From: DYTO01 sp040757795
GTDB lineage: Archaea; Hadarchaeota; Hadarchaeia; Hadarchaeales; Hadarchaeaceae
Length of the DNA: 7,844 nucleotides
Reading direction: 5' to 3'
Assembly: GCA_040757795.1 (NCBI GenBank)
Contig: JBFLWG010000046.1
Span: forward strand, 1-7,844
Of this stretch, positions 1 to 5,535 are shown in pieces. A program made the translations under genes and the position numbers. Positions within the stretch are counted from its first letter, which is position 1, and the number at the start of each line of letters is the position of its first letter. Under the pieces are notes generated by a model. That model was not told the DNA's origin. It saw only the letters and a program-made list of their open reading frames with translations, and did no database searches.

Positions 1-2
1 TC

Positions 3-266
3 AGGGAGGCAGGGGGGGTGCCGGCTCTGGCTCACCCTAAGTTCGGCGGGGCGGAGGCACTGCTGCCCGAGCTCGTACAGGAGGGGATAAAGGCGCTCGA
101 AGTCTACCACCCGTTCCACACAAAGGAGGACACCGAGCGGTACCGGCAACTAGCGAAGAAATATGATCTTGTTGAAGTCGGGGGCACCGACTCCGGCCCG
201 AGATGTGTTGGGGATGTCACGGTCCCGTACAGCGCCGTCAACAAGCTGAAGAAGCTGGCAAAATAG
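3..266 (+). CDS. PHP-family phosphoesterase-like protein, C-terminal part (5' end outside window)
   Basis: The open frame runs in from the window edge. The codons before the GTG at 18 (REAGG) already align with the inside of the complete PHP protein downstream, so that GTG is not the start and the gene is truncated by the window. The visible 87 residues are the C-terminal third of a PHP fold: an ALAHP motif with the late His ligand, an LEVYHP motif, and a VEVGGTDS motif where active family members usually have GSDFHG. The Asp of that last motif is kept and its His is not. The tail VTVPYSAVNKLKK is typical of this subfamily. About 41 of 64 residues match the next gene by eye, so the two are tandem paralogues. 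PHP proteins usually hydrolyse phosphoesters with a trinuclear metal site. Substrate and activity here cannot be told. The family call is firm, the function is not. Confidence 0.85.
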   Translation, partial: REAGGVPALAHPKFGGAEALLPELVQEGIKALEVYHPFHTKEDTERYRQLAKKYDLVEVGGTDSGPRCVGDVTVPYSAVNKLKKLAK

Positions 267-321
267 CGTTGCGAGGCAAAAAAACTGTGAATGCTCAAAA
301 ATGCGCAATCTGGCAGTTTTC

Positions 322-334
322 AATACATTTATTC
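322..334 (+). promoter_or_regulatory. Possible TATA-type promoter of the second PHP gene
   Basis: The AT-rich stretch AATACATTTATT lies about 28-35 nt before the ATG at 361. In archaea this spacing would place transcription initiation at or just before the start codon, giving a leaderless message. No convincing ribosome binding site precedes the ATG, which fits. The match to a TATA consensus is modest and co-transcription with the upstream paralogue is an alternative. Confidence 0.35.
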
Positions 335-360
335 AGGACGGCTGCCATAAATTCCTGTGG

Positions 361-1206
361 ATGGTTGGAAAGAAAGCCGACCTCCACGTCCGCACGACTG
401 TGACCACAGGGAGGGTGCGGCCATCGGAGGCTGTGAAATTAGCTAAGGAGATGGGGCTTGCTGCGATAGCCATTGTCGACCACGACACCGTGGAAGGGGT
501 GCCCGAGGCCATCGAGGCCGGGAAGGTCTACGGCGTCGAAGTCATCCCCGGGGTTGAGATAACTTTTGAAGAGGAGGGCGTCGAGGCCCACATAATAGGT
601 TACTTTATAGACTGGCGATACCCTGCCCTGCTCTCCGAGATCAGCCGGTCCCAGGTCTCGAGGGCCTGGAGGATAAAGGGGACCATAGAGAAGCTGCAGG
701 AGATGGGAGTGAGGATCACTTACAATGACGTGGTGAAAATCGCTGGGGATGCCGCCATCATGGGTAGGACCCACATAGCCGAGGCCTTGGTGAAGTCCGG
801 CGCCGTGAAGTCGGTCAGAGAGGCGTTTGACCGATACCTTGCGCCGGGGAAGCCTGCCTATGTGCCAAAGTACCAGCTTCCCGTCGGGGAGTTGATAGGG
901 CTGGTGGCTAGGGCGGGAGGGGTGACGGCGCTGGCCCACCCGAGGTTCGGCGGCGCTGAATCCATTTTACCGGAGCTTGTAAAGAGCGGACTGATTGGCC
1001 TCGAGGTGTACCACCCGTACCACGAGCCTGCCGATGTCCGCAAGTTCCAAGGGCTGGCTAAAAAACACGGGCTGGTGGAAGTTGGAGGGACGGACTCCGA
1101 AGCCAAAAGGTCGCCTGTTGGAACGATAACGGTCCCGTACAAGGCCGTGGAACAGCTCAAATCAGAAAAAACCATGCCAAAGAAGCTGAAAAAGTTATTG
1201 AAGTAG
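361..1206 (+). CDS. PHP-domain phosphoesterase-like protein with altered metal ligands
   Basis: This is a 281-residue protein of the PHP family (TrpH/YciV-like metal-dependent phosphoesterases). Family motifs in order are DLHV (residues 7-10), IVDHDT (38-43), IPGVEI (62-67), AHIIGY (76-81), GRTHIA (135-140), ALAHP (190-194), LEVYHP (214-219) and GGTDS (242-246). Several expected ligands are replaced: the first HxH is H9-x-R11, the usual SDG turn reads TTG (residues 15-17), and the final DxH is D245-x-E247. H9, H41, E66, H77, H193 and D245 remain. A longer frame opens at the ATG at 301, but its extra 20 residues do not resemble a PHP start. ATG 361 places DLH near the N-terminus as usual and has an AT-rich element (325-333) about 30 nt before it, suiting a nearly leaderless message. 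The gene follows a paralogue with a 94-nt gap. It may be a weakened enzyme or a binding protein; catalysis is uncertain. Confidence 0.88.
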   Translation: MVGKKADLHVRTTVTTGRVRPSEAVKLAKEMGLAAIAIVDHDTVEGVPEAIEAGKVYGVEVIPGVEITFEEEGVEAHIIGYFIDWRYPALLSEISRSQVSRAWRIKGTIEKLQEMGVRITYNDVVKIAGDAAIMGRTHIAEALVKSGAVKSVREAFDRYLAPGKPAYVPKYQLPVGELIGLVARAGGVTALAHPRFGGAESILPELVKSGLIGLEVYHPYHEPADVRKFQGLAKKHGLVEVGGTDSEAKRSPVGTITVPYKAVEQLKSEKTMPKKLKKLLK

Positions 1207-1224
1207 GATTTTCTCAAACTCGCC

Positions 1225-1230
1225 TTTTTT
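1225..1230 (+). terminator. Possible oligo-T terminator of the PHP genes
   Basis: A run of six T residues (GCCTTTTTTC) begins 19 nt after the stop codon of the second PHP gene. Archaeal RNA polymerase terminates at such oligo-T stretches without needing a hairpin. A separate promoter for the next gene starts about 45 nt further on, consistent with a transcription boundary here. Confidence 0.35.
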
Positions 1231-1269
1231 CTACATCGACAAATGCCGTGAAAAAATGAAAAAGACGCT

Positions 1270-1278
1270 ATTTTTATA
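1270..1278 (+). promoter_or_regulatory. TATA box of the 47-aa gene
   Basis: The sequence ATTTTTATA (1270-1278) is a good archaeal TATA box. It sits about 26 nt before position 1300, so a transcript starting there would have a leader of about 20 nt holding the GGAGGGG ribosome binding site (1305-1311) ahead of the ATG at 1320. TATA box, leader, ribosome binding site and start codon are all properly spaced. Confidence 0.6.
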
Positions 1279-1319
1279 CCACATGTCTGCCACTGTTAGT
1301 TGTCGGAGGGGAACGAAAA

Positions 1320-1463
1320 ATGATGAGCTTTACTCAGAAGCTGCGAGTGGGCTTGGCGTTCTACCAGCTATATAGGGGACACTCGACGGTTCGTGGGTAC
1401 TCAAAGCTCATGTCACACTTCGCCCCCAAGAGCTACCGAGAGATGCTGAAGCTGTTGAACTAG
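1320..1463 (+). CDS. Small basic protein, 47 aa, unknown function
   Basis: A 47-codon frame runs from ATG 1320 to TAG 1461-1463. A second ATG follows at once, so the start could be 1323. I do not recognise the protein. It begins MMSFTQKLRVG and ends YREMLKLLN, is rich in Lys, Arg, Tyr and His, has no Cys, and has no membrane segment or clear nucleic-acid motif; the two ends look helix-forming. The evidence that it is real lies upstream: GGAGGGG at 1305-1311 with 8 nt before the ATG, and a TATA box at 1270-1278 at the right distance. Its stop codon lies in a CTAG that also holds the stop of the convergent ATPase gene, so the two overlap by 4 nt. It could be a small regulatory or structural protein. 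The gene call is fairly confident, the function is open. Confidence 0.65.
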   Translation: MMSFTQKLRVGLAFYQLYRGHSTVRGYSKLMSHFAPKSYREMLKLLN

Positions 1464-2374
1464 TCCTTGAACAGTTCCCGGGCGTATTCTCTTACGCGTT
1501 TCTCGCGCAGTATTTCATACGGCATGAAGGGCATCACGATCAACTTCAGGTCGTTGTACTCCTTCTTTATCAGCTCCAGATTGTCTTCCTGCTCCTTCCT
1601 TTTCATGGTACAGAAGTTGCACTTGCAGGGCAGGAGCATCTTGTTGACCACCGTGCGCTTGACGGCTATGTGATGGGCTTCCGCCGCTTCCTTGAGCTGC
1701 TTGGCCTCGAATATCGAGAGCTGCTCCGGGTTCATGACCAAGATGAGCTCAGTCTGAGAGTCGGCCAGCATCTTCTCCACTTTTTCCACAGTTCTTCCCA
1801 GGTTCTCCACGGCTTTCAGTAGCTGGGGCTCCGGGCCCCCGAATGCCGCCCTGATGGCCTGAAGCGGGTGGGCGAGCTTGTACAGGGCCGCGAACTTCCC
1901 GTGGAAAGCCTCGCTAAGCTTTTTGGACAGGCCCAGCAGGCGAAGGGTGTGGGTGGTCGGGCTCGTGTCCCAGACGACGACTTCATGCTCATCATCCACC
2001 AGCCTGCGTATCTTGTCCAGGGCCAGGAGCTCGTCGGCGCCGCTCAGAATGTGGAGAGGCAGGCTTTTGGCCGTTTCCTCGTCCAGCCAAGATGAAAGAG
2101 CGTCGGCAAGGACATCCTTGTACTCCGTCTCGACCTTCGTGGCGATCTTTTCTACATCTATTTCCATGGCGTCCAAGTTCTTGGTTATCCTGGTTGCCTT
2201 GTTCCCGATTTTTCTGTTGAATATCCTGGAAAGGGCTTGTACCGGGTCGCTCGAAACCAAAAGAGTCTTTTTACCGGTCTCGGCGAAGTATGTGGCTATG
2301 GCTGAAGCCACCGTGCTTTTCCCGACCCCTCCCTTGCCGCTGCAAAGGATTAGCCTGGCCTTTCGCTTTGGCAT
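1460..2374 (-). CDS. Get3/ArsA-like ATPase
   Basis: A 304-residue P-loop ATPase of the ArsA/TRC40/Get3 family, slightly shorter than typical single-domain members. It has the deviant Walker A GKGGVGKST (residues 13-21), the switch I Asp in SSDPVQALS (D43, matching the catalytic Asp of the DPAH motif; the usual His is Gln46), switch II WDTSPTTHTLRLL (from 135), the nucleotide-base motif NK (244-245), and a CKCNFC cluster (C250, C252, C255) followed by a KRKEQE helix, where Get3 has its dimer-bridging zinc CxxC. These favour a Get3-type dimer over a tandem arsenite-pump ArsA, and no ars genes are nearby. Get3 homologues chaperone tail-anchored membrane proteins in the cytosol; that role here is inferred. 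It begins 21 nt after the stop of a small lysine-rich gene and is probably co-transcribed with it. Only a weak GGCGGTG-like site precedes the ATG, which suggests translational coupling. Confidence 0.9.
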   Translation of the reverse strand: MPKRKARLILCSGKGGVGKSTVASAIATYFAETGKKTLLVSSDPVQALSRIFNRKIGNKATRITKNLDAMEIDVEKIATKVETEYKDVLADALSSWLDEETAKSLPLHILSGADELLALDKIRRLVDDEHEVVVWDTSPTTHTLRLLGLSKKLSEAFHGKFAALYKLAHPLQAIRAAFGGPEPQLLKAVENLGRTVEKVEKMLADSQTELILVMNPEQLSIFEAKQLKEAAEAHHIAVKRTVVNKMLLPCKCNFCTMKRKEQEDNLELIKKEYNDLKLIVMPFMPYEILREKRVREYARELFKD

Positions 2375-2395
2375 TGAAACACCGCCGCGCTGGAT

Positions 2396-2641
2396 TTAGT
2401 TCTTCTTCAGCCTTATGACAAAGCTGATGGGAACCTTCTTTTTCTTCCCGCCGGCGTTGACCTTGACCTCCATCTCGCCCTGCTGAATCTTGGCGGCTAT
2501 CTTTTCGACGACGTCTGTCTTGCCCTTCTTTGCCGCCTCGGCAGCCTGGTCGAGGAGCTTCCCCAGACCAAGGCTCTCCAACAGGGGGATGATGTTCAGG
2601 TTTATCTCCAAAGCCGGCTTCTTTTCTTTCTTCTTCAGCAT
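2396..2641 (-). CDS. Small lysine-rich protein, 81 aa, in operon with the Get3/ArsA-like ATPase
   Basis: I do not recognise this 81-residue protein. It starts with a basic stretch (MLKKKEKK), continues with a probable helical region (about residues 18-54, with LLESLGLGKLL and an Ala/Lys-rich helix) and ends with what look like two beta strands around a basic GGKKKK turn (EMEVKVN, then VPISFVIRLKK). There is no signal peptide, membrane segment or cysteine. The start is well supported: the minus strand reads AAAGGAGGGGTAAA before the ATG, a strong ribosome binding site 4-5 nt away, and a TATA box lies about 45 nt upstream. The ATPase follows after 21 nt, so the two products may act together, for instance as adaptor and ATPase. 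That is inference from gene order only. Confidence 0.8.
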   Translation of the reverse strand: MLKKKEKKPALEINLNIIPLLESLGLGKLLDQAAEAAKKGKTDVVEKIAAKIQQGEMEVKVNAGGKKKKVPISFVIRLKKN

Positions 2642-2682
2642 TTTACCCCTCCTTTGCCTCCTTAGGAATAGTGGGAACTGGG

Positions 2683-2691
2683 CTTTTTAAC
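2683..2691 (-). promoter_or_regulatory. TATA box of the small-protein/ATPase operon
   Basis: Read on the minus strand the sequence is GTTAAAAAG, an archaeal TATA-like element about 45 nt before the ATG at 2641. Initiation about 25 nt downstream, near 2661, would give a leader of about 20 nt containing the GGAGGGG ribosome binding site. Confidence 0.5.
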
Positions 2692-2710
2692 ACCCGCAGT
2701 CGGGCATCTG

Positions 2711-2716
2711 AAAAAA
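2711..2716 (-). terminator. Possible oligo-T terminator of the hydrolase gene
   Basis: Six A residues on the plus strand give six T on the minus strand, about 50 nt after the stop codon of the hydrolase gene and just before the promoter of the next minus-strand operon. This is a plausible archaeal terminator, judged only by composition and position. Confidence 0.3.
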
Positions 2717-2755
2717 TGTTTGTGGTGCGGCCGGCGTACTGAGGAAACATTCAAA

Positions 2756-2768
2756 TCTAGATTCTAGA
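2756..2768. repeat. Short perfect palindrome TCTAGA-T-TCTAGA
   Basis: Two copies of TCTAGA separated by one base form a 13-nt inverted (and direct) repeat across the stop codon of the hydrolase gene. CTAG is scarce in many prokaryotic genomes. The repeat could be chance, a protein-binding site, or a scar at the edge of the AT-rich gene. Confidence 0.4.
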
Positions 2769-3663
2769 CTGGCTTGGTTAACAACCGAAGTATATTTTTG
2801 TACGCGATATTTTCGGCGATTTCACGGTCGAGCTGACCTAAGACCCGTCTGAAATACTCCATCTCCTCCTTGAGGAAAGACGAACTGCACCATTCCTGCT
2901 TATCTCCGCCGACTATGAAACGAGCTGGGTAATCCTCGAACAAGGCTTTCCATCCCGAATTGATTGACCCATCAGATTCAGTCAGGGTAGACGGTATTAT
3001 GGAACTGCCGTATCTGTTTTTGAATGTCGGCGTTAGCGTGGACAAGTCAGCGTAGAGATTTGAGTGGTTTTCCAACATCGACCTAACAATAGGCGGCTCT
3101 GCGTTGCCCGAATGCGCCCAAATGATTATGGTATTTTTATTGTAACCCAGCAAGTTCTCAAATTCGTCCAGATATTGCGATTTTTGGTGCACGTTTAACG
3201 GAACACCATTTTCAGCCACAAGATCTGCAATCTGGAGCATCGCCGGATTATCAGCGGGTATGTTTCTATATGTGGTTCTCCACCTCAAGAGTACCTCACC
3301 GACCCCCATGAAGCCACGTTCCAACTCGGAAGTGATGAGCGCGACTGTCTCTTGATTTTCAGCCGTGTAACCTGAGTAGTAAAAATCGAACTGCATAAAC
3401 GGAATGATGCGGTCTGGGTATTCGCTATATGACTCCAACACAGTGGAACCGCCAAATAGCACCACTTTCTGGATGCCGGCTTCATCCATCTGCGAGATGA
3501 GGTCACTGATGCTGGGCCAATTGAGAGGTGACCCAATGTGTTCATGAGCATCGATTATCGGGCCATCGTACCTGATTTCCTTCCACGAAATCGCCCAAAA
3601 CAGAACGCCAGCACTACCAGCAATTATCGCTACGAACGCAAAGACGATGATGATTTTTCTCAT
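2764..3663 (-). CDS. Membrane-anchored amidohydrolase-2-type metal hydrolase
   Basis: A 299-residue protein with a basic N-terminus and one hydrophobic segment (about residues 4-24) that should act as an uncleaved anchor or signal peptide, putting the catalytic domain outside the cytoplasm. The rest fits the TIM-barrel amidohydrolase-related family (Amidohydro_2): metal motif DAHEH (H40, H42) after the first strand, GVGEV (E123), NVHQK (H159), WAHSGN (H184) and the final strand Asp in VGGDKQE (D254), ending with the usual AENIAYKNILRLL helix. Ligands look complete, so a hydrolase or decarboxylase is likely; the substrate is unknown. The start is supported by GGGGGAG almost touching the ATG. 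The gene stands alone, with intergenic gaps on both sides. Its base composition (about 33-45% GC in sampled stretches) is well below the CBS genes (about 65% in a sampled stretch), which suggests recent acquisition. Confidence 0.85.
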   Translation of the reverse strand: MRKIIIVFAFVAIIAGSAGVLFWAISWKEIRYDGPIIDAHEHIGSPLNWPSISDLISQMDEAGIQKVVLFGGSTVLESYSEYPDRIIPFMQFDFYYSGYTAENQETVALITSELERGFMGVGEVLLRWRTTYRNIPADNPAMLQIADLVAENGVPLNVHQKSQYLDEFENLLGYNKNTIIIWAHSGNAEPPIVRSMLENHSNLYADLSTLTPTFKNRYGSSIIPSTLTESDGSINSGWKALFEDYPARFIVGGDKQEWCSSSFLKEEMEYFRRVLGQLDREIAENIAYKNILRLLTKPV

Positions 3664-3777
3664 TCTCTCCCCCTGCCCTATTCGTTACTCGATTGATATC
3701 TTGTTTGCTTAAGCTTTGAACTTGCCCAGCTTCCGCTACCCCGCACTCGCCGTGGGAAGCATCTCAAAACAATCGGG
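3664..3777. other. Intergenic region between hydrolase gene and tRNA-Gly
   Basis: The 114 nt hold no coding frame I can support. Next to the hydrolase start is a GGGGGAG ribosome binding site. Further up, the minus strand has AT-rich candidates for its promoter (GATATCAAT near 3690-3698, CTTAAGC near 3707-3713), neither convincing. A TTTT on the minus strand (3766-3769), shortly after the tRNA 3' end, might serve as its terminator. Confidence 0.35.
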
Positions 3778-3854
3778 TGGTGCGGCGGGCGGGATTTGGA
3801 CCCGCGTAGCAGGCTTGGGAAGCCTGAGTCTTAGCCAGGCTGGACCACCGCCGC
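3778..3854 (-). tRNA. tRNA-Gly (anticodon CCC), CCA encoded
   Basis: Folding the minus strand gives a complete cloverleaf. The acceptor stem GCGGCGG pairs fully with CCGCCGC, followed by discriminator A (3781) and an encoded CCA (3778-3780). The D arm GTC/GAC has the invariant GG in its loop. The anticodon stem CAGGC/GCCTG encloses loop TTCCCAA with anticodon CCC (plus-strand 3817-3819), which reads GGG. The variable loop is short (CTAC). The T stem GCGGG/CCCGC is perfect, with loop TCCAAAT. G1-C72, C2-G71 and C35-C36 agree with glycine identity. The T loop has C where U55 is normally found. I see no intron. The gene lies 24 nt after the last CBS stop codon on the same strand, so read-through transcription is possible besides its own promoter. 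Confidence 0.95.
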
Positions 3855-3874
3855 CCGAAGACTACTCCACCAAG

Positions 3875-3884
3875 AAACTTAAAG
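3875..3884 (-). promoter_or_regulatory. Probable TATA box of the tRNA-Gly gene
   Basis: Read on the minus strand the sequence is CTTTAAGTTT, centred about 26 nt before the first base of the tRNA, the standard archaeal distance. It includes the last Leu codon and the TAA stop of the fifth CBS gene, so promoter and coding sequence share bases. Confidence 0.55.
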
Positions 3885-4673
3885 CCTCTCGCGGGCGACC
3901 TCGGCGAACTCGGTCTTGGTCACCAAGCCGACCAGCTCTCCCTCCAAGTTCACCACTGGAAGCCCTGAGAACCTTTTCTCAAGCATTAGTTTCGCGACAT
4001 CACAAAGCTTCTCGTCCGTGCGCGTGGTCACGGGCGGCTGGGCCATGACATCTCCCACGAGGATGTTTCGGATGCGCTCGCTCTTGAACCTGTCCGGGAC
4101 GACATCCTGGAAGTCTACCAGTCTCATGGCGACGTCCCTCATTGTGATGACGCCGACGAGCTCCCGGCTGTCCATCACGGGCAGGAGCAGCAGGTCCTCC
4201 TCGAGGAGCAGCTTGCGCGCATGGATTAGCCTGTCCTGGGGGGAGACTGTGGTCGGGTTGGCCTGCATGACCTCCCCGACGTAGATGTCCTCGTAACCGG
4301 CGCAGATTTTCGCAAAGTCCAACTTTGTGACCACCCCGACTAGGGCGCCCTCCTGGACGACCGGCAGCCCGCTTATGTCTCTCTCAAGCATAAGCTCGGC
4401 CGCCCTCTTCGCGGTGACATCGGGCTCTACTGTGACTGGGTTGGCCGTCATAAGGCTGGAAACATGGAGCCTCCCGGAGGGAAGGCGGTAGGCGTGGAGC
4501 GACCCCATCTCCCTGGCTATGTCCTTCTCCGTCAAAACGCCGACTATCTTCCCGGCGTGGGTGGCCACCAGGCGGGAAACCTCGTGCCTCTTCATGAGGT
4601 CCACCGCCGCTGCCAACTCCACATCCTTGTCGGCAACAACGGCCGGAGAGCTCATTATCTGGTTAACCCTCAT
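3879..4673 (-). CDS. Four-CBS-domain protein (fifth gene of CBS operon)
   Basis: A 264-residue protein made only of four CBS motifs, forming two Bateman modules: about residues 3-55, 71-125, 132-185 and 206-261. Each opens with a V..(I/L/V)M signature and closes with a hydrophobic G-h-h-T-x-x-D type strand. The ligand-contacting pairs are T48/D51, T116/D119 and T177/D180; the fourth has T252/E255, a conservative change that may weaken binding. A short linker (about 186-205) divides the third and fourth motifs. CBS modules bind AMP, ATP, ADP or S-adenosylmethionine and regulate attached or partner proteins; none is attached here. The ATG overlaps the previous gene by 11 nt, with AGGAAGGT upstream inside that gene as the ribosome binding site. 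It is the last CBS gene before the tRNA. The domain call is firm; ligand and target are unknown. Confidence 0.92.
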   Translation of the reverse strand: MRVNQIMSSPAVVADKDVELAAAVDLMKRHEVSRLVATHAGKIVGVLTEKDIAREMGSLHAYRLPSGRLHVSSLMTANPVTVEPDVTAKRAAELMLERDISGLPVVQEGALVGVVTKLDFAKICAGYEDIYVGEVMQANPTTVSPQDRLIHARKLLLEEDLLLLPVMDSRELVGVITMRDVAMRLVDFQDVVPDRFKSERIRNILVGDVMAQPPVTTRTDEKLCDVAKLMLEKRFSGLPVVNLEGELVGLVTKTEFAEVARERL

Positions 4674-5535
4674 GGTACAACCTTCCTATCTCCTTCACAA
4701 GGTCTGTCTTTGTTAGGATGCCCTCGAGCTTTTCCTTCTTGACCACCGGCAGCCCGCTTATGCCGTGCCTGAGCATGAGCCCCGCGGCCTCGGCGGCGTC
4801 CGACTCCGGAGCCACCGTGATTATGTCCGAGTGCATGATATCCTCCGCCGTCAGCAAGGCCACCTGCTTCACGTACCTGGCCATAGGCCTGGCGCCCCTC
4901 TCCAGCTTCCTTGTGTACCTGACCTCGCGCTCCTTGATGCCCCGGCCGGGCTCCTCCATCCTGGCAAACCCGACGTCGCTCTCAGAGATGATCCCGATCG
5001 GCCTGTCACCCACCACGACAACGACCCTCGCCACTCCGAACTCCTCCATGAGTTCCACCACGCGGGCGATGCTGTGGCCCCGGTTGACCACCACCGGGTT
5101 CTTAGTCATCAGGGCATCCACCCTGGACATCCCGCGCATCTGCCCGGCAAAGTGCCGCGCAAGGTCTGTCTTTGTGACCATCCCCGCGATGTCCCCGTCC
5201 TCAAGGACCACTAGGCTGCTTATGCCGTGCCGCAGCATCAGGCGCGCGGCGTTGCCGAGCCCCGTCCCCATTGAAACTGTAATCAGACCCTTGTGCATGA
5301 CCCGGCCTATTGGGATCTGGTCTATCTGCCTCCTCCTCCACTCGGGGGCGCCCCTGCTGAAGTGCTCCGCCACGTCATGCATGGAAAGCATCCCGACCGG
5401 CTTGCCCTTCTCCATGACCACAAGCCGCCCGACCCCGTGCCGCAGCATCTGGTTCTTTGCGTGGGCGACAGTGTCGGTCGGCCTAACGGCGACCACAGGG
5501 CTACTCATCACGCTGTCGACTTTCTCCGGCTTCAA
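4663..5535 (-). CDS. Four-CBS-domain protein with basic linker (fourth gene of CBS operon)
   Basis: A 290-residue protein with four CBS motifs at about residues 6-60, 76-130, 138-192 and 229-285. All four keep the nucleotide signature (S51/D54, T121/D124, S184/D187, T275/D278), so this is the most intact four-domain set in the operon. Motifs 1, 2 and 4 share the string MLRHG, pointing to internal duplication. Between motifs 3 and 4 lies a linker of about 36 residues (192-227) rich in Arg and Lys, longer than elsewhere in the operon apart from the one after motif 1 of the third gene. The start is a TTG: its last two bases belong to the TGA stop of the preceding gene (TTGA overlap), and GAGGT stands 7 nt before it. 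The next gene overlaps its end by 11 nt. No effector domain is present; the role is inferred to be nucleotide sensing. Confidence 0.92.
   Translation of the reverse strand: MKPEKVDSVMSSPVVAVRPTDTVAHAKNQMLRHGVGRLVVMEKGKPVGMLSMHDVAEHFSRGAPEWRRRQIDQIPIGRVMHKGLITVSMGTGLGNAARLMLRHGISSLVVLEDGDIAGMVTKTDLARHFAGQMRGMSRVDALMTKNPVVVNRGHSIARVVELMEEFGVARVVVVVGDRPIGIISESDVGFARMEEPGRGIKEREVRYTRKLERGARPMARYVKQVALLTAEDIMHSDIITVAPESDAAEAAGLMLRHGISGLPVVKKEKLEGILTKTDLVKEIGRLYHEG

Noticed and set aside
18..20. GTG as start of the first gene
   Set aside because: The codons before it align with the interior of the paralogous PHP protein, so the gene begins outside the window.
301..360. N-terminal extension of the second PHP gene from ATG 301
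   Set aside because: The extra 20 residues do not look like a PHP N-terminus and would occupy the AT-rich promoter-like element.
439..939. Minus-strand open frame of 166 codons opposite the second PHP gene
   Set aside because: It has no recognisable domain and the opposite strand holds a well-conserved PHP protein.
1460..2374. Arsenite-pump ArsA
   Set aside because: There is a single ATPase domain with a Get3-like cysteine cluster and no arsenic-resistance genes nearby, so arsenite transport is not supported.
3778..3884. tRNA-Gly as an integration site for a mobile element
   Set aside because: No integrase gene and no repeat of the tRNA 3' end were seen within the window.
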